In this document: piece by piece, positions 1 through 6,536 of the stretch
Layout: every line of letters begins with the position of its first letter
How positions within the stretch are numbered: position 1 is the stretch's first letter
NCBI GenBank assembly: GCA_028716025.1
Contig: JAQUQP010000026.1
Coordinates: forward strand, 1-16,289
DNA from: a bacterium
GTDB lineage: Bacteria > UBA6262
Reading direction: 5' to 3'
Length of the DNA: 16,289 nt
The notes under the pieces: model-generated
Database searches by the model: none
What the model was told of the DNA's origin: nothing
Seen by the model: only the letters and a program-made list of their open reading frames with translations
Program-made: the position numbers and the translations under genes

Positions 1-27
1 GCGGGAGAACTCAAGCGAGATAGAGAG

Positions 28-60
28 CGATTTCCGCGCCGGGGAAATCGACTCGTTTTT
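28..60 (+). terminator. Rho-independent terminator (from a + strand gene outside the window)
   Basis: CGATTTCC at 28-35 pairs perfectly with GGAAATCG at 43-50 around a 7-base GC-rich loop. Three more pairs (25-27 with 52-54) can form if A51 is bulged. A run of five T follows at 56-60. The T-run is only on the + strand side, so it would end transcription of a + strand gene to the left of the window, which converges on the glycosyltransferase gene. The hairpin may also slow transcription from the other side. Confidence 0.6.
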
Positions 61-70
61 CGGAATGACT

Positions 71-86
71 CAGCGAGACAGCGAGC
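71..86. repeat. Short tandem repeat of CAGCGAG in the left non-coding edge
   Basis: CAGCGAGA (71-78) is followed directly by CAGCGAGC (79-86), and AGCGAGA also occurs at 14-20. The first 114 bases look richer in GC than the flanking genes and hold no supported reading frame. Apart from the hairpin at 28-60, nothing else was seen here. Confidence 0.4.
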
Positions 87-114
87 CGACAGACATGATA
101 CACGGAGCCGATTG

Positions 115-855
115 CTATTTCATTTTCAAAAGTTTCTTGTATTTCACTAAGACATAGAGCGAAGAATACCAGGCGTACTTGATACCAGCAACGCCATCCA
201 AGAACGCGCCATAGAGAATCATCCGGCGGAAGAGCTCCCAGGGGAAGCTCAGGAACTTGTACCAGCGCGCTTTCTTACCTGCTTTATGCATCTCCTGCGC
301 TGCCAGGGTGGTATATTCTTCAAATTTCTTGAAATACTCAGCTTCATCCCGGTAGCTATGATGGATGACCGGGTTCTTGAGTAAACCTATTTCCCCTTCT
401 ACTGCCAGTGTTTCATGGATCGTAGTTTTATCGTATTTTCCTTTTTTCCTGCGGAATAGGCGCAGATGCTTTTCACTGCCGCAACCGCCAAAACGCATCT
501 TATGTCCCAGGAAATAAAACTCAAACGGGATCTCATAGCCATCAATAGTTAAGGCCCCGCGATTTATTGTGTAAAGTATTTCTGTAGCCAGTTTTGGCGA
601 TACCCGCTCATCGCCATCAATATTCAAGGCCCATTCAGTAGCCAGGTGCTCCAGCGCGTATTGCTTCTGTTTCCCATATCCGCGCCAATGGCTCTGGATG
701 ATCTGGCAGCGATATTGACGGGCAATTTCCACGGTCTTGTCTGTGGAATTATCATCTACCAGCACGATCTCATCCGCCCATTTTACGCTTTCCAGGCATT
801 CCCTGATATTGTGCTCTTCATTCTTAGTGATGATGTATACACCGATAGTTTGCAT
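115..855 (-). CDS. Family 2 glycosyltransferase, LPS-core type (WaaE/KdtX-like)
   Basis: Predicted inverting GT-A glycosyltransferase of 246 residues, moving a sugar from a nucleotide-sugar donor onto an envelope glycan at the inner face of the cytoplasmic membrane. The N-terminus has the usual first strand and ITKNEE motif (9-14), then VLVDDNSTDKT (31-41) for nucleotide binding. DGDE at 80-83 is the metal-binding DxD-type motif, and IHE at 146-148 resembles the acceptor-side motif of WaaE-like enzymes. The last ~45 residues are rich in aromatic and basic residues and probably touch the membrane. Length fits WaaE-type proteins (about 250). It is the last gene of the run, 12 bases after the GT-B gene, with AGAGG ahead of the ATG. 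Donor and acceptor cannot be read from sequence. Confidence 0.85.
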   Translation of the reverse strand: MQTIGVYIITKNEEHNIRECLESVKWADEIVLVDDNSTDKTVEIARQYRCQIIQSHWRGYGKQKQYALEHLATEWALNIDGDERVSPKLATEILYTINRGALTIDGYEIPFEFYFLGHKMRFGGCGSEKHLRLFRRKKGKYDKTTIHETLAVEGEIGLLKNPVIHHSYRDEAEYFKKFEEYTTLAAQEMHKAGKKARWYKFLSFPWELFRRMILYGAFLDGVAGIKYAWYSSLYVLVKYKKLLKMK

Positions 856-867
856 ACCGCCTCTTGA

Positions 868-1965
868 TCACGATGTAAGCTGGTTATAGACCGCCAAATT
901 ACCTTCTACCATTTTATCTATGCTAAAGTTTTTAACCATCTGCCGGCTGGCATCACCCATTTTTTCTCTCATTTTCTTATCTTTGAGCAATTCCATCATG
1001 GCCCAGGCCAGGGCTTCACTGTCACGCGGCGGTACCAGGATCCCGTTGATGCTATTCTGTATGATCTCAGGGATACCTCCCGTACGAGTCGCAACTACCG
1101 GCAACCCGGCAGCCATAGCCTCAAGTGTTGAAGAACCTAATCCTTCCAGATATGAAGAAACCGCAAATATATTTAAAATGGTCAATATTTGCGGTACGTC
1201 TGCCCGAAATCCGGTAAATATTACGTTATCAAGGACATTTAAGCGTGCAGCCAATTGTTTTAATTCTTTTTCCAGTTCCCCGGCTCCGACTATTAAAAAT
1301 TGTGTTTCAGGGAATTGTTCGAGAACCATTTTTGCCGCATGCAGCAGGTTTTGCTGGTCTTTATGCGGCGCTAAAGCTGCCACATTTCCAATGATCGGTT
1401 TGGCCGGGTCCAGCCCTAATTCACAATACAGGTTAGTAGCCTTATCCCGGCAAAGGAAATTATTTACTTCGATACCGTCATGGACTATCGTGATCCTGGC
1501 CGGCTCAATGCCGTCTAATTCTAATACTTTTTTTACACCTTCACTGACAGCGATATATTTATCAACGCGTTGTTTATATTTTAATTTGCTGATGAAATTA
1601 TTTCCGATACGAAAGTCTACCCTGCGGGTCACTACCAATTTACAGCTATCCATACCCATTGTAGCCAGGAGACCGATAGTATGCGCGTGGCTGTCATGGC
1701 AATGTAAGATATTTATTTTAAAATTCTTGATCAGCTGCCGCAACCGCCTAACCGCCAAGACATCCCATTCCCCAAATATATGCAAAGGGAAAACCGAGGT
1801 TACCTGGGAAAGAGCTTCCCCGAATAATACGCTCCCTGGAGGACAAGCCAGAAAACTGATGATATTACGCTGCCGCAGGCCATTGACCAGGTATAATACT
1901 TGTTGCTGGCCGCCGCGCCAGGATAGCGCGCTATCCAGGTGCATGATGATATTGGCATGCATCAT
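868..1965 (-). CDS. Family 4 (GT-B) glycosyltransferase
   Basis: Predicted retaining GT-B glycosyltransferase of 365 residues with two Rossmann-like halves. The N-terminal half has the glycine-rich acceptor-side loop WRGGQQQ (16-22) and LHCHDSHAH (87-95). The C-terminal half has VHDGIE (161-166), the IIGNVAAL strand (191-198) and the donor-binding stretch from E274 to G297. There E274 and E282 form the E-x7-E motif of the family. Length is normal. ATG at 1965 is chosen because GGAG lies nine bases upstream; a second Met follows at once and cannot be excluded. The gene starts four bases after the stop of the isomerase-like gene and is followed 12 bases later by the GT-A gene. A role in LPS, capsule or O-antigen assembly is inferred from context; the sugar is unknown. 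Confidence 0.85.
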   Translation of the reverse strand: MMHANIIMHLDSALSWRGGQQQVLYLVNGLRQRNIISFLACPPGSVLFGEALSQVTSVFPLHIFGEWDVLAVRRLRQLIKNFKINILHCHDSHAHTIGLLATMGMDSCKLVVTRRVDFRIGNNFISKLKYKQRVDKYIAVSEGVKKVLELDGIEPARITIVHDGIEVNNFLCRDKATNLYCELGLDPAKPIIGNVAALAPHKDQQNLLHAAKMVLEQFPETQFLIVGAGELEKELKQLAARLNVLDNVIFTGFRADVPQILTILNIFAVSSYLEGLGSSTLEAMAAGLPVVATRTGGIPEIIQNSINGILVPPRDSEALAWAMMELLKDKKMREKMGDASRQMVKNFSIDKMVEGNLAVYNQLTS

Positions 1966-1969
1966 GAAG

Positions 1970-2815
1970 TTACACTCCAGCTTGTTTCATTATTTTCAAG
2001 GCGATTTGTTTGGATGCTTTCAATACTTCTTCTGGTTTGCGTTTTACCGCTTCTCCTAATACTTCCAGGGTGAAGACTCCCCCGTAATTTATTTCTTTTA
2101 GCTTCCTGGCGATCTTGACGAAATCAAGCATACCTTCCCCAGGTATAAGATGATCATCCATCTTGCCATGGTTATCGCTGATATGAACGGCTATAATACG
2201 GCTGGTAAAAGTCTTTAACAGCTTGTCTAGTTCTTTGCAAAGCGACGCATGTGAAACATCGATGCATATGCCTACTACATCCTTATCCAGAGCTCCGGCT
2301 ATCTGCTCCAGTTGCCAAGCTTCCCCGGCTACCATACCGCCAAGCATATTTTCCAGTGCTATCCGGACATTTTTCTTTTTCGCGGTCTCGCTGATGATCT
2401 TCAGGCTCTGTATACTGGTCGCGATACGCCGGTCCTTTTCAGAACCATCCTGGGAATTAGTCAGGATATTTCCCGGATGCGTAATAACGATCTTAGCCCC
2501 TACTTTCGCTGCCGTCTCAATAGCCTGGTTCATTTCCTCAATAGCTTTTTTCCTGGCTTTATCGTCCGGCACTGATATATCACAGTTAACCCCAAACGGG
2601 CCATGCATGGTTAAACCGCGTATTTGCTGATCCCAAAGGGCATCTTGCAGAGCTTTTACCTGTTTATGGTCATAATGGTCAAAATGGGTTGTTCCTCCCC
2701 ACTCTTTGCCGCCGTTCCAAACTTCAACGATATCAAACCCGGCTTTTTTAATGAGTGGCAACAGGTCCCAGATCTTATGCGTATAAAACAATCCTGTTGA
2801 TATTCCTATTTCCAT
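1970..2815 (-). CDS. Sugar-phosphate isomerase/epimerase-like TIM barrel (AP endonuclease 2 family)
   Basis: A 281-residue xylose-isomerase-like TIM barrel. Likely metal ligands sit at strand ends: E31, H71, H113, E155 (ALENMLGG), D186 and H189 (CIDVSH), H211, D221/H222, E227 and E251. Many members isomerise or epimerise small sugars; the same fold also includes endonuclease IV. The full nine-histidine/acid pattern of Nfo is not obvious, and the position between tldD and two glycosyltransferases favours sugar chemistry. GGAG lies five bases before the ATG. The gap from tldD is 37 bases and the next gene starts four bases after this stop, so it is probably cotranscribed with both. The substrate is not predictable; a DNA-repair role is less likely but possible. 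Confidence 0.8.
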   Translation of the reverse strand: MEIGISTGLFYTHKIWDLLPLIKKAGFDIVEVWNGGKEWGGTTHFDHYDHKQVKALQDALWDQQIRGLTMHGPFGVNCDISVPDDKARKKAIEEMNQAIETAAKVGAKIVITHPGNILTNSQDGSEKDRRIATSIQSLKIISETAKKKNVRIALENMLGGMVAGEAWQLEQIAGALDKDVVGICIDVSHASLCKELDKLLKTFTSRIIAVHISDNHGKMDDHLIPGEGMLDFVKIARKLKEINYGGVFTLEVLGEAVKRKPEEVLKASKQIALKIMKQAGV

Positions 2816-2832
2816 ATTTACTCCAATTTTTT

Positions 2833-2849
2833 ACTATCAACTATCAACT
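2833..2849. repeat. Tandem heptamer ACTATCA (2.4 copies) in the tldD-isomerase gap
   Basis: ACTATCA at 2833-2839 and 2840-2846 is followed by ACT at 2847-2849, filling nearly half of the 37-base gap just after the tldD stop. No stem is formed. It is one of several short word repeats in the spacers of this window. Confidence 0.5.
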
Positions 2850-2852
2850 GTT

Positions 2853-4271
2853 TTATTCAGTACCGCCGACTATTATTTCAGGTATTCTCAAGGTCGGCTG
2901 CCCGTCTCCCACTGGCACATGTTGCCCTTCCTTGCCACAGGTACCGATCTCAAAGTCCAGGTCTTTGCCTACCAGATCGATGGATTTAAGTACCTCGGGG
3001 CCATTTCCGGTCAGGATAGCTCCACGTACGGGTTTGCCCTGTTCCCCATTAACTATTTCATATGCTTCCACGACCTCAAAAACAAAATCACCTGTGGCTG
3101 TATTTACCTGGCCGCCGCCCATCTTTTTTACATATAATCCTTTAGGAGTTGATTTTATAATACTGGCGGGATCATGCTCTCCCGGAGTGATCATAGTATT
3201 GGTCATGCGAGGTATGGGTTTATAATGATATGATTCTCGCCGGCCATTGCCGGTTGAGGTCTTATTTTCTTTGCGGGCAGTGAATTGGTCATAAAGATAA
3301 TTTTTCAGGATACCTTTTTCCACCAACAAAGTACGTTGGGCCGGTACACCTTCATCATCCATAGAAAATGAACCGCGCATATTGGGAATCGTAGAGTCAT
3401 CCACTACTGAGATCAGGGCAGAGGCTACTTTTTGGCCGATTTTCCCTTTATAGACCGGGGATATCCCCTTTTGCACTGCGTCTGCTTCCAGACTATGCCC
3501 TATGGCTTCATGTATCATGGTACCGCCAGCTTGGCTGTCTAAAACTACCGGCATTTTACCAGAGGGGGCTTTTTTGGCATCCAACATACGGATTGCCCGG
3601 CCAGTAGCCTGGTCAATCAAATCACGCACCGCTTCTTCATTGAATTTTTCGAAGCCAGACAGTCCTCCGAGAACTTCCCTTCCTGTCTGGATGATCCCTC
3701 CGCTCTGAGCAACAACATTCAATATCAAGATAACGTAAATTCGCTGTTCTCGCCGAAATAGGCCCAGGGAATTAGCAATGATGATCTCTTTGGTGCGATC
3801 CCCGTAATCAACCTGTACCTGTTGAATCTTGGCATCTTTTTTCCACGCTGCTGCATTGACTTTGTTCACCAAGGAAATCTTCTCGGTCATTTCTACACTG
3901 CCCGGTTGCCGTAAAATAGAATGTACTATTCCCGAATTTCCTACTGCTAATCGCCATCCCCTGACTGGCTCCTTTTTGCCCGCGGCCTGGCTTAAACTAC
4001 CTGCCAATACCAGTATTTCTTCCAAGTCCTGGCTATTTGTCGACGCATAGTAAGTCTCTTCTCCTTGAATGATTCGCAAGCCCAAACCTACGTCTATGCC
4101 GCTGGCAATAGATTCAATCTTATTCTCTTCACAAGAAATACCCTGGAGGCTGCTTTTTTCGACATAAGCTTCGGCAAAATCAGCACCATTAGCGAGCAGT
4201 TTTTTAACTACTTTTTGCAGAGCTTCTTGAGTATAAATCTGGTCTATTAACATATTATTAAATGATATCAT
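2853..4271 (-). CDS. tldD: TldD-family metalloprotease (modulator of DNA gyrase)
   Basis: Zinc protease subunit of 472 residues. TldD normally pairs with TldE (PmbA) to cleave extended peptides, for example in microcin B17 maturation and CcdA turnover. The catalytic HEAIGH is at 254-259 (H254, E255, H259), after the glycine-rich SQAGGTMI stretch. The C-terminal GTCGKEGQ segment holds C445, expected as the third metal ligand. Length is close to the usual 450-480. ATG at 4271 is preceded by AGGGGG with five bases of spacing; a second in-frame ATG lies at 4253. No tldE/pmbA is in the window, which is unusual because the two are often neighbours. It leads the run with the isomerase-like gene and two glycosyltransferases. 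A terminator sits 19 bases upstream of its start, so it needs its own promoter or readthrough. Confidence 0.93.
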   Translation of the reverse strand: MISFNNMLIDQIYTQEALQKVVKKLLANGADFAEAYVEKSSLQGISCEENKIESIASGIDVGLGLRIIQGEETYYASTNSQDLEEILVLAGSLSQAAGKKEPVRGWRLAVGNSGIVHSILRQPGSVEMTEKISLVNKVNAAAWKKDAKIQQVQVDYGDRTKEIIIANSLGLFRREQRIYVILILNVVAQSGGIIQTGREVLGGLSGFEKFNEEAVRDLIDQATGRAIRMLDAKKAPSGKMPVVLDSQAGGTMIHEAIGHSLEADAVQKGISPVYKGKIGQKVASALISVVDDSTIPNMRGSFSMDDEGVPAQRTLLVEKGILKNYLYDQFTARKENKTSTGNGRRESYHYKPIPRMTNTMITPGEHDPASIIKSTPKGLYVKKMGGGQVNTATGDFVFEVVEAYEIVNGEQGKPVRGAILTGNGPEVLKSIDLVGKDLDFEIGTCGKEGQHVPVGDGQPTLRIPEIIVGGTE

Positions 4272-4280
4272 AAAAACCCC

Positions 4281-4289
4281 CTAATAGCA
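4281..4289 (-). promoter_or_regulatory. Possible extended -10 element (TGCTATTAG) before tldD
   Basis: On the - strand TGCTATTAG reads from 4289 to 4281, nine bases before the tldD ATG and just after the upstream terminator. The same nine bases precede a start of the ATPase gene (5258-5250). If this is a -10 box, transcription would begin almost at the ATG and exclude the AGGGGG ribosome-binding site, which is an argument against it. Confidence 0.25.
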
Positions 4290-4290
4290 A

Positions 4291-4323
4291 TAAAAAAACA
4301 GGATAAACCCATAGGTCTCCTGT
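4291..4323 (-). terminator. Rho-independent terminator after the AAA+ ATPase gene
   Basis: Read on the - strand, ACAGGA (4323-4318) pairs with TCCTGT (4303-4298). A weaker inner ACC/GGT pair forms in the loop, and seven T follow (4298-4292). It lies between the ATPase stop and the tldD start, separating the two transcription units. The stem is short (six pairs plus three inner pairs) but the T-run is strong. Confidence 0.65.
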
Positions 4324-4347
4324 ACTTCTTTTTCCCCATAATCTTAT

Positions 4348-5259
4348 CTAAAAAATATCTTCTTCCGGCTCTATTTTCTTAATTAAACTGACTTTACCGC
4401 CAATTTGCTTGTCGTAGAGCCCCGCACACGCTTGCTGTAATTGGTAAGGATTCCCTTCCGCGTGATGGATAACCCGTTTAATGATCTCTTCTTCAAATTC
4501 TACCCCGGTATCTTCCAAATTCGTCAAAATAACCTTTTTCATATCTGCCTTGGTCAATTTTTGCAGTTGTATGCGCGGTGAAAAATATCTTCCAATTGGA
4601 TGATGCTTAGCCAAAAACCTTTCCCAGCCAGAGGGGATGCTGGATAAGACAAATAAAAATTTTGTGCCTTTGACGATTTGTTCATCAGTAAGCACGTTCT
4701 TTAAAATGGTAAAAAGGCTGTTGATCGGTTGGAAATTTTGCACGTCATCAAGCAATATTACCCCGGCCTCGCTATGCTCCTGGATATCCTGCCAGAGCGC
4801 TAATAAAATATCTGTTAATAATGTCTGGGGATGGATTCCTTCTACTTTGCTGGAGAAATTTAGTCCTCTACCGATCACTTCCACATCCAAAGCTTTTAGT
4901 TCTCTCATAAAATTCTTCAGCTGTAATAAGGGGATGGGAAAACGGCGGGGAATCTGCTCGATCAGGTATTTAACTCCGTCCAAATCGGTATTCTTGCGGC
5001 TAAATTCATTAATACTAACAAATGAAGTGAAAACATGCATCCCCTGGGCAATTTCCCTGTATTTCATCAGGAGTGATGTTTTTCCCATACCCCAATCACC
5101 GAGTACGACAAAGTGGTCGCACCTTCCCCGTCGGGCCTCATATAATTTACGGGAAAAGAATTCCAAGTCAGCATCGCGGCCGACAATGATTTTGGGTTCC
5201 CAGCCTGTTTTTGGCGTAAATGGATTCGGTACTGGTATCATGATATTAACTAATAGCAT
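4348..5259 (-). CDS. AAA+ ATPase, ORC/STAND-like, function unknown
   Basis: A 303-residue P-loop ATPase. The N-terminal segment NPFTPKTGWEPKIIVGRD (12-29) is typical of ORC1/Cdc6-like and STAND-related ATPases in which a VGRD box precedes the nucleotide site. Walker A is GDWGMGKTS (54-62), Walker B is VILLDDVQ (167-174), and FVLSSIPS (203-210) fits sensor 1. HAEGNPYQLQ (266-275) matches the helix leading into the winged-helix-like part of such proteins. No other effector domain is seen. It is a single gene: a terminator follows it, and the gene on its other side is divergent. No clear ribosome-binding site precedes ATG 5259. A start at ATG 5241 (MIPVPNPF) is a real alternative. The cellular role is unknown; regulatory, DNA-handling or stress roles are all possible. 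Confidence 0.75.
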   Translation of the reverse strand: MLLVNIMIPVPNPFTPKTGWEPKIIVGRDADLEFFSRKLYEARRGRCDHFVVLGDWGMGKTSLLMKYREIAQGMHVFTSFVSINEFSRKNTDLDGVKYLIEQIPRRFPIPLLQLKNFMRELKALDVEVIGRGLNFSSKVEGIHPQTLLTDILLALWQDIQEHSEAGVILLDDVQNFQPINSLFTILKNVLTDEQIVKGTKFLFVLSSIPSGWERFLAKHHPIGRYFSPRIQLQKLTKADMKKVILTNLEDTGVEFEEEIIKRVIHHAEGNPYQLQQACAGLYDKQIGGKVSLIKKIEPEEDIF

Positions 5260-5278
5260 AAATCCGGCTGGGCTTCAA
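5250..5278 (-). promoter_or_regulatory. Possible promoter of the AAA+ ATPase gene
   Basis: On the - strand TTGAAG (5278-5273), a 17-base spacer and TATTAG (5255-5250) form a weak sigma70-like pair, with TG one base ahead of the -10. The predicted start of transcription, about 5243, falls next to the in-frame ATG at 5241. That would make a leaderless mRNA using the second Met. This is a tentative reading. Confidence 0.3.
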
Positions 5279-5288
5279 CATATTTTCA

Positions 5289-5318
5289 TTGACAATCTCC
5301 GCGTCATCTCTTTATAAT
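5289..5318 (+). promoter_or_regulatory. Consensus-like sigma70 promoter of the ACT-def operon
   Basis: TTGACA at 5289-5294 and TATAAT at 5313-5318 both match the consensus exactly, with an 18-base spacer. Transcription should begin near 5325, leaving a leader of about 40 bases with AAAAGGTG (5352-5359) just before the ATG at 5364. No obvious operator or riboswitch fold was seen in this short leader. Confidence 0.8.
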
Positions 5319-5363
5319 ATAATTTATACTATTAACGTCATCAAATTACAGAAAAGGTGCCCA

Positions 5364-5912
5364 ATGAAAAAAACTATTATTATAACTGCTATCGGCAAGG
5401 ATCGTCCAGGCATAGTTGCCGCGGTATCAAAAGTGCTCTACGAAACCGGTTGTAATATTGAAGATTCCAGCATGACCATACTGGGCAATGATTTTGCCAT
5501 GATTCTGATGGTGACCCTGCCTAAACAGGGATCCGCTCTGTTGCTCGATAAAAAGTTAGTTGCGGTGAGAAATAAATTGAGGCTTTCCATCGCCCTACGC
5601 CCATTGAGCCCGGCTGAATTGAAGGTTACCAACACCGATAACACCATCCCCTGTATGATCTCTGTTTACGGGACAGACAAACCGGGGATCGTTTACCGGA
5701 TATCTGATTTCCTGGCGAAGAATAAGGTCAACATTACAGATGTGGAAACCAAGATCATTTCTCCTGAAACAAACCAGATCTATGTAATGATGCTGGAAGT
5801 AAATGTCCCGGCTCCAGCCAGGCTGCCCCAGATAACCAAAGCTTTAGCCGCCCTCGCCCATGAATTGCATATAGATATAACTATTAAACCTATTGAAAGC
5901 TACCAACTTTAG
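5364..5912 (+). CDS. Tandem ACT-domain regulator, GcvR-like
   Basis: A 182-residue protein made of two ACT domains, about residues 3-80 and 96-177. Each starts with the glycine-centred ligand loop of the fold: IGKDRPGIVAAV (10-21) and YGTDKPGIVYRI (102-113). There is no catalytic or DNA-binding domain. This layout matches the glycine cleavage repressor GcvR and related amino-acid-sensing proteins, which act by binding partner regulators. The frame is open upstream to 5289, but that stretch contains the promoter. ATG 5364 has AAAAGGTG at the right distance and begins MKKTIIITAIGKD, as expected for the family. def follows after 11 bases. Whether it senses glycine, and which partner it binds, cannot be told; no glycine cleavage genes are in the window. 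Confidence 0.8.
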   Translation: MKKTIIITAIGKDRPGIVAAVSKVLYETGCNIEDSSMTILGNDFAMILMVTLPKQGSALLLDKKLVAVRNKLRLSIALRPLSPAELKVTNTDNTIPCMISVYGTDKPGIVYRISDFLAKNKVNITDVETKIISPETNQIYVMMLEVNVPAPARLPQITKALAALAHELHIDITIKPIESYQL

Positions 5913-5923
5913 TCAGGACACTA

Positions 5924-6424
5924 ATGTCAATATTACCGATCATCCAGTACCCTAATCCGATCTTAAAAACTCCATGCGATGCTCTGCATCAAGAATTGCC
6001 GGGTATTGAACAGCTTATCAAAAATATGCAAGATACTTTAATGGCTTATCCTTTTTGCGTTGGACTGGCAGCGCCCCAAGTAGGTACCCTTTTACGGATT
6101 GTGATCGTTGACTGTTCACGCAGCCGCAAACCATGCAAACATCACGGGAACCTGGTCCTGATCAATCCAGTCATTACACATAAGGAAGGCGAACTCGTGA
6201 TGCGCGAAGGATGCTTAAGCCTGCCAGATTATACAGGTAACGTAAAAAGGACTGTTTCAGTTATTGTAGAAGGACTGGATAGCGATGAGATCCCGCAAAA
6301 AATAGAGACTGATGGGTTTGAAGCAGTAGTATTGCAGCATGAGATCGATCATCTTGACGGCATACTCTTCCTGGACCGGATCACCTCCCTGAAAACCGAC
6401 GTCTTCAGGCGTAAGAATTACTAA
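5924..6424 (+). CDS. def: Peptide deformylase
   Basis: Removes the formyl group from the initiator Met of new proteins in the cytoplasm. All three family motifs are present: GLAAPQVG (47-54), EGCLS (95-99) with metal ligand C97, and HEIDH (139-143) with ligands H139 and H143 and catalytic E140. Length, 166 residues, is typical. The insert CSRSRKPCKHHG (64-75) between the first strands is a little unusual in holding two Cys and two His. AGGA lies seven bases ahead of the ATG, and the gene starts 11 bases after the ACT gene, so both are read from the 5289 promoter. It converges on mltG across a 112-base spacer. No formyltransferase gene (fmt), a common neighbour, is present. Confidence 0.97.
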   Translation: MSILPIIQYPNPILKTPCDALHQELPGIEQLIKNMQDTLMAYPFCVGLAAPQVGTLLRIVIVDCSRSRKPCKHHGNLVLINPVITHKEGELVMREGCLSLPDYTGNVKRTVSVIVEGLDSDEIPQKIETDGFEAVVLQHEIDHLDGILFLDRITSLKTDVFRRKNY

Positions 6425-6439
6425 CAAAAGAATAAGGCA

Positions 6440-6527
6440 ATCAGGATATTAGGGAATCAGGGTGAAGTTTACCAGGGTATCAGGAACTTCCTGATCACCT
6501 GATCTCCGTTTTACTTCAGGAATCAGT
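6440..6527. repeat. ATCAGG word-repeat cluster between def and mltG
   Basis: The 112-base spacer between the converging genes holds ATCAGG at 6440-6445, 6456-6461 and 6479-6484. Its reverse complement CCTGAT is at 6490-6495 and 6498-6503, with the variants TTCAGG (6515-6520) and ATCAGT (6522-6527). The copies are too many and too clustered for a single terminator and look like a short repetitive intergenic element. Confidence 0.6.
6473..6501. terminator. Hairpin between converging def and mltG, possible two-way terminator
   Basis: ATCAGGA (6479-6485) and TCCTGAT (6489-6495) form a seven-pair stem with a three-base loop. After a 2x2 internal loop it is extended by CAGG (6473-6476) with CCTG (6498-6501). 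It lies where both transcripts should end. Neither side has a convincing T-run (only GTTTTA on the + side), so termination is a guess; it may simply be part of the repeat. Confidence 0.4.
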
Positions 6528-6536
6528 GTAATCCCA

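Noticed and set aside
1..114. Possible coding end of another gene at the left edge
   Set aside because: No frame on either strand shows protein-like sequence; the hairpin with T-run and short repeats explain the stretch better.
920..2059. A 379-codon open frame on the + strand, opposite the GT-B glycosyltransferase
   Set aside because: It is antisense to a gene with clear family motifs, rich in Ser/Arg without domain-like order, resembles no family I know, and runs across a gene boundary.
1970..2815. Endonuclease IV (nfo)
   Set aside because: It shares the TIM-barrel fold, but the full set of Nfo metal ligands is not evident and the neighbours are sugar genes.
4348..5259. A defence system built around the AAA+ ATPase
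   Set aside because: There is no nuclease, protease, transmembrane effector or partner gene beside it, and the flanking genes are housekeeping; context does not support a defence call.
5289..5363. N-terminal extension of the ACT protein by 25 codons
   Set aside because: That stretch holds the -35 and -10 boxes and the ribosome-binding site, and the family N-terminus starts at MKKTIIITAI.
6425..6536. CRISPR-like array suggested by repeated ATCAGG words
   Set aside because: The repeat unit is only six bases, spacing is irregular, copies occur in both orientations, and no cas gene is present.
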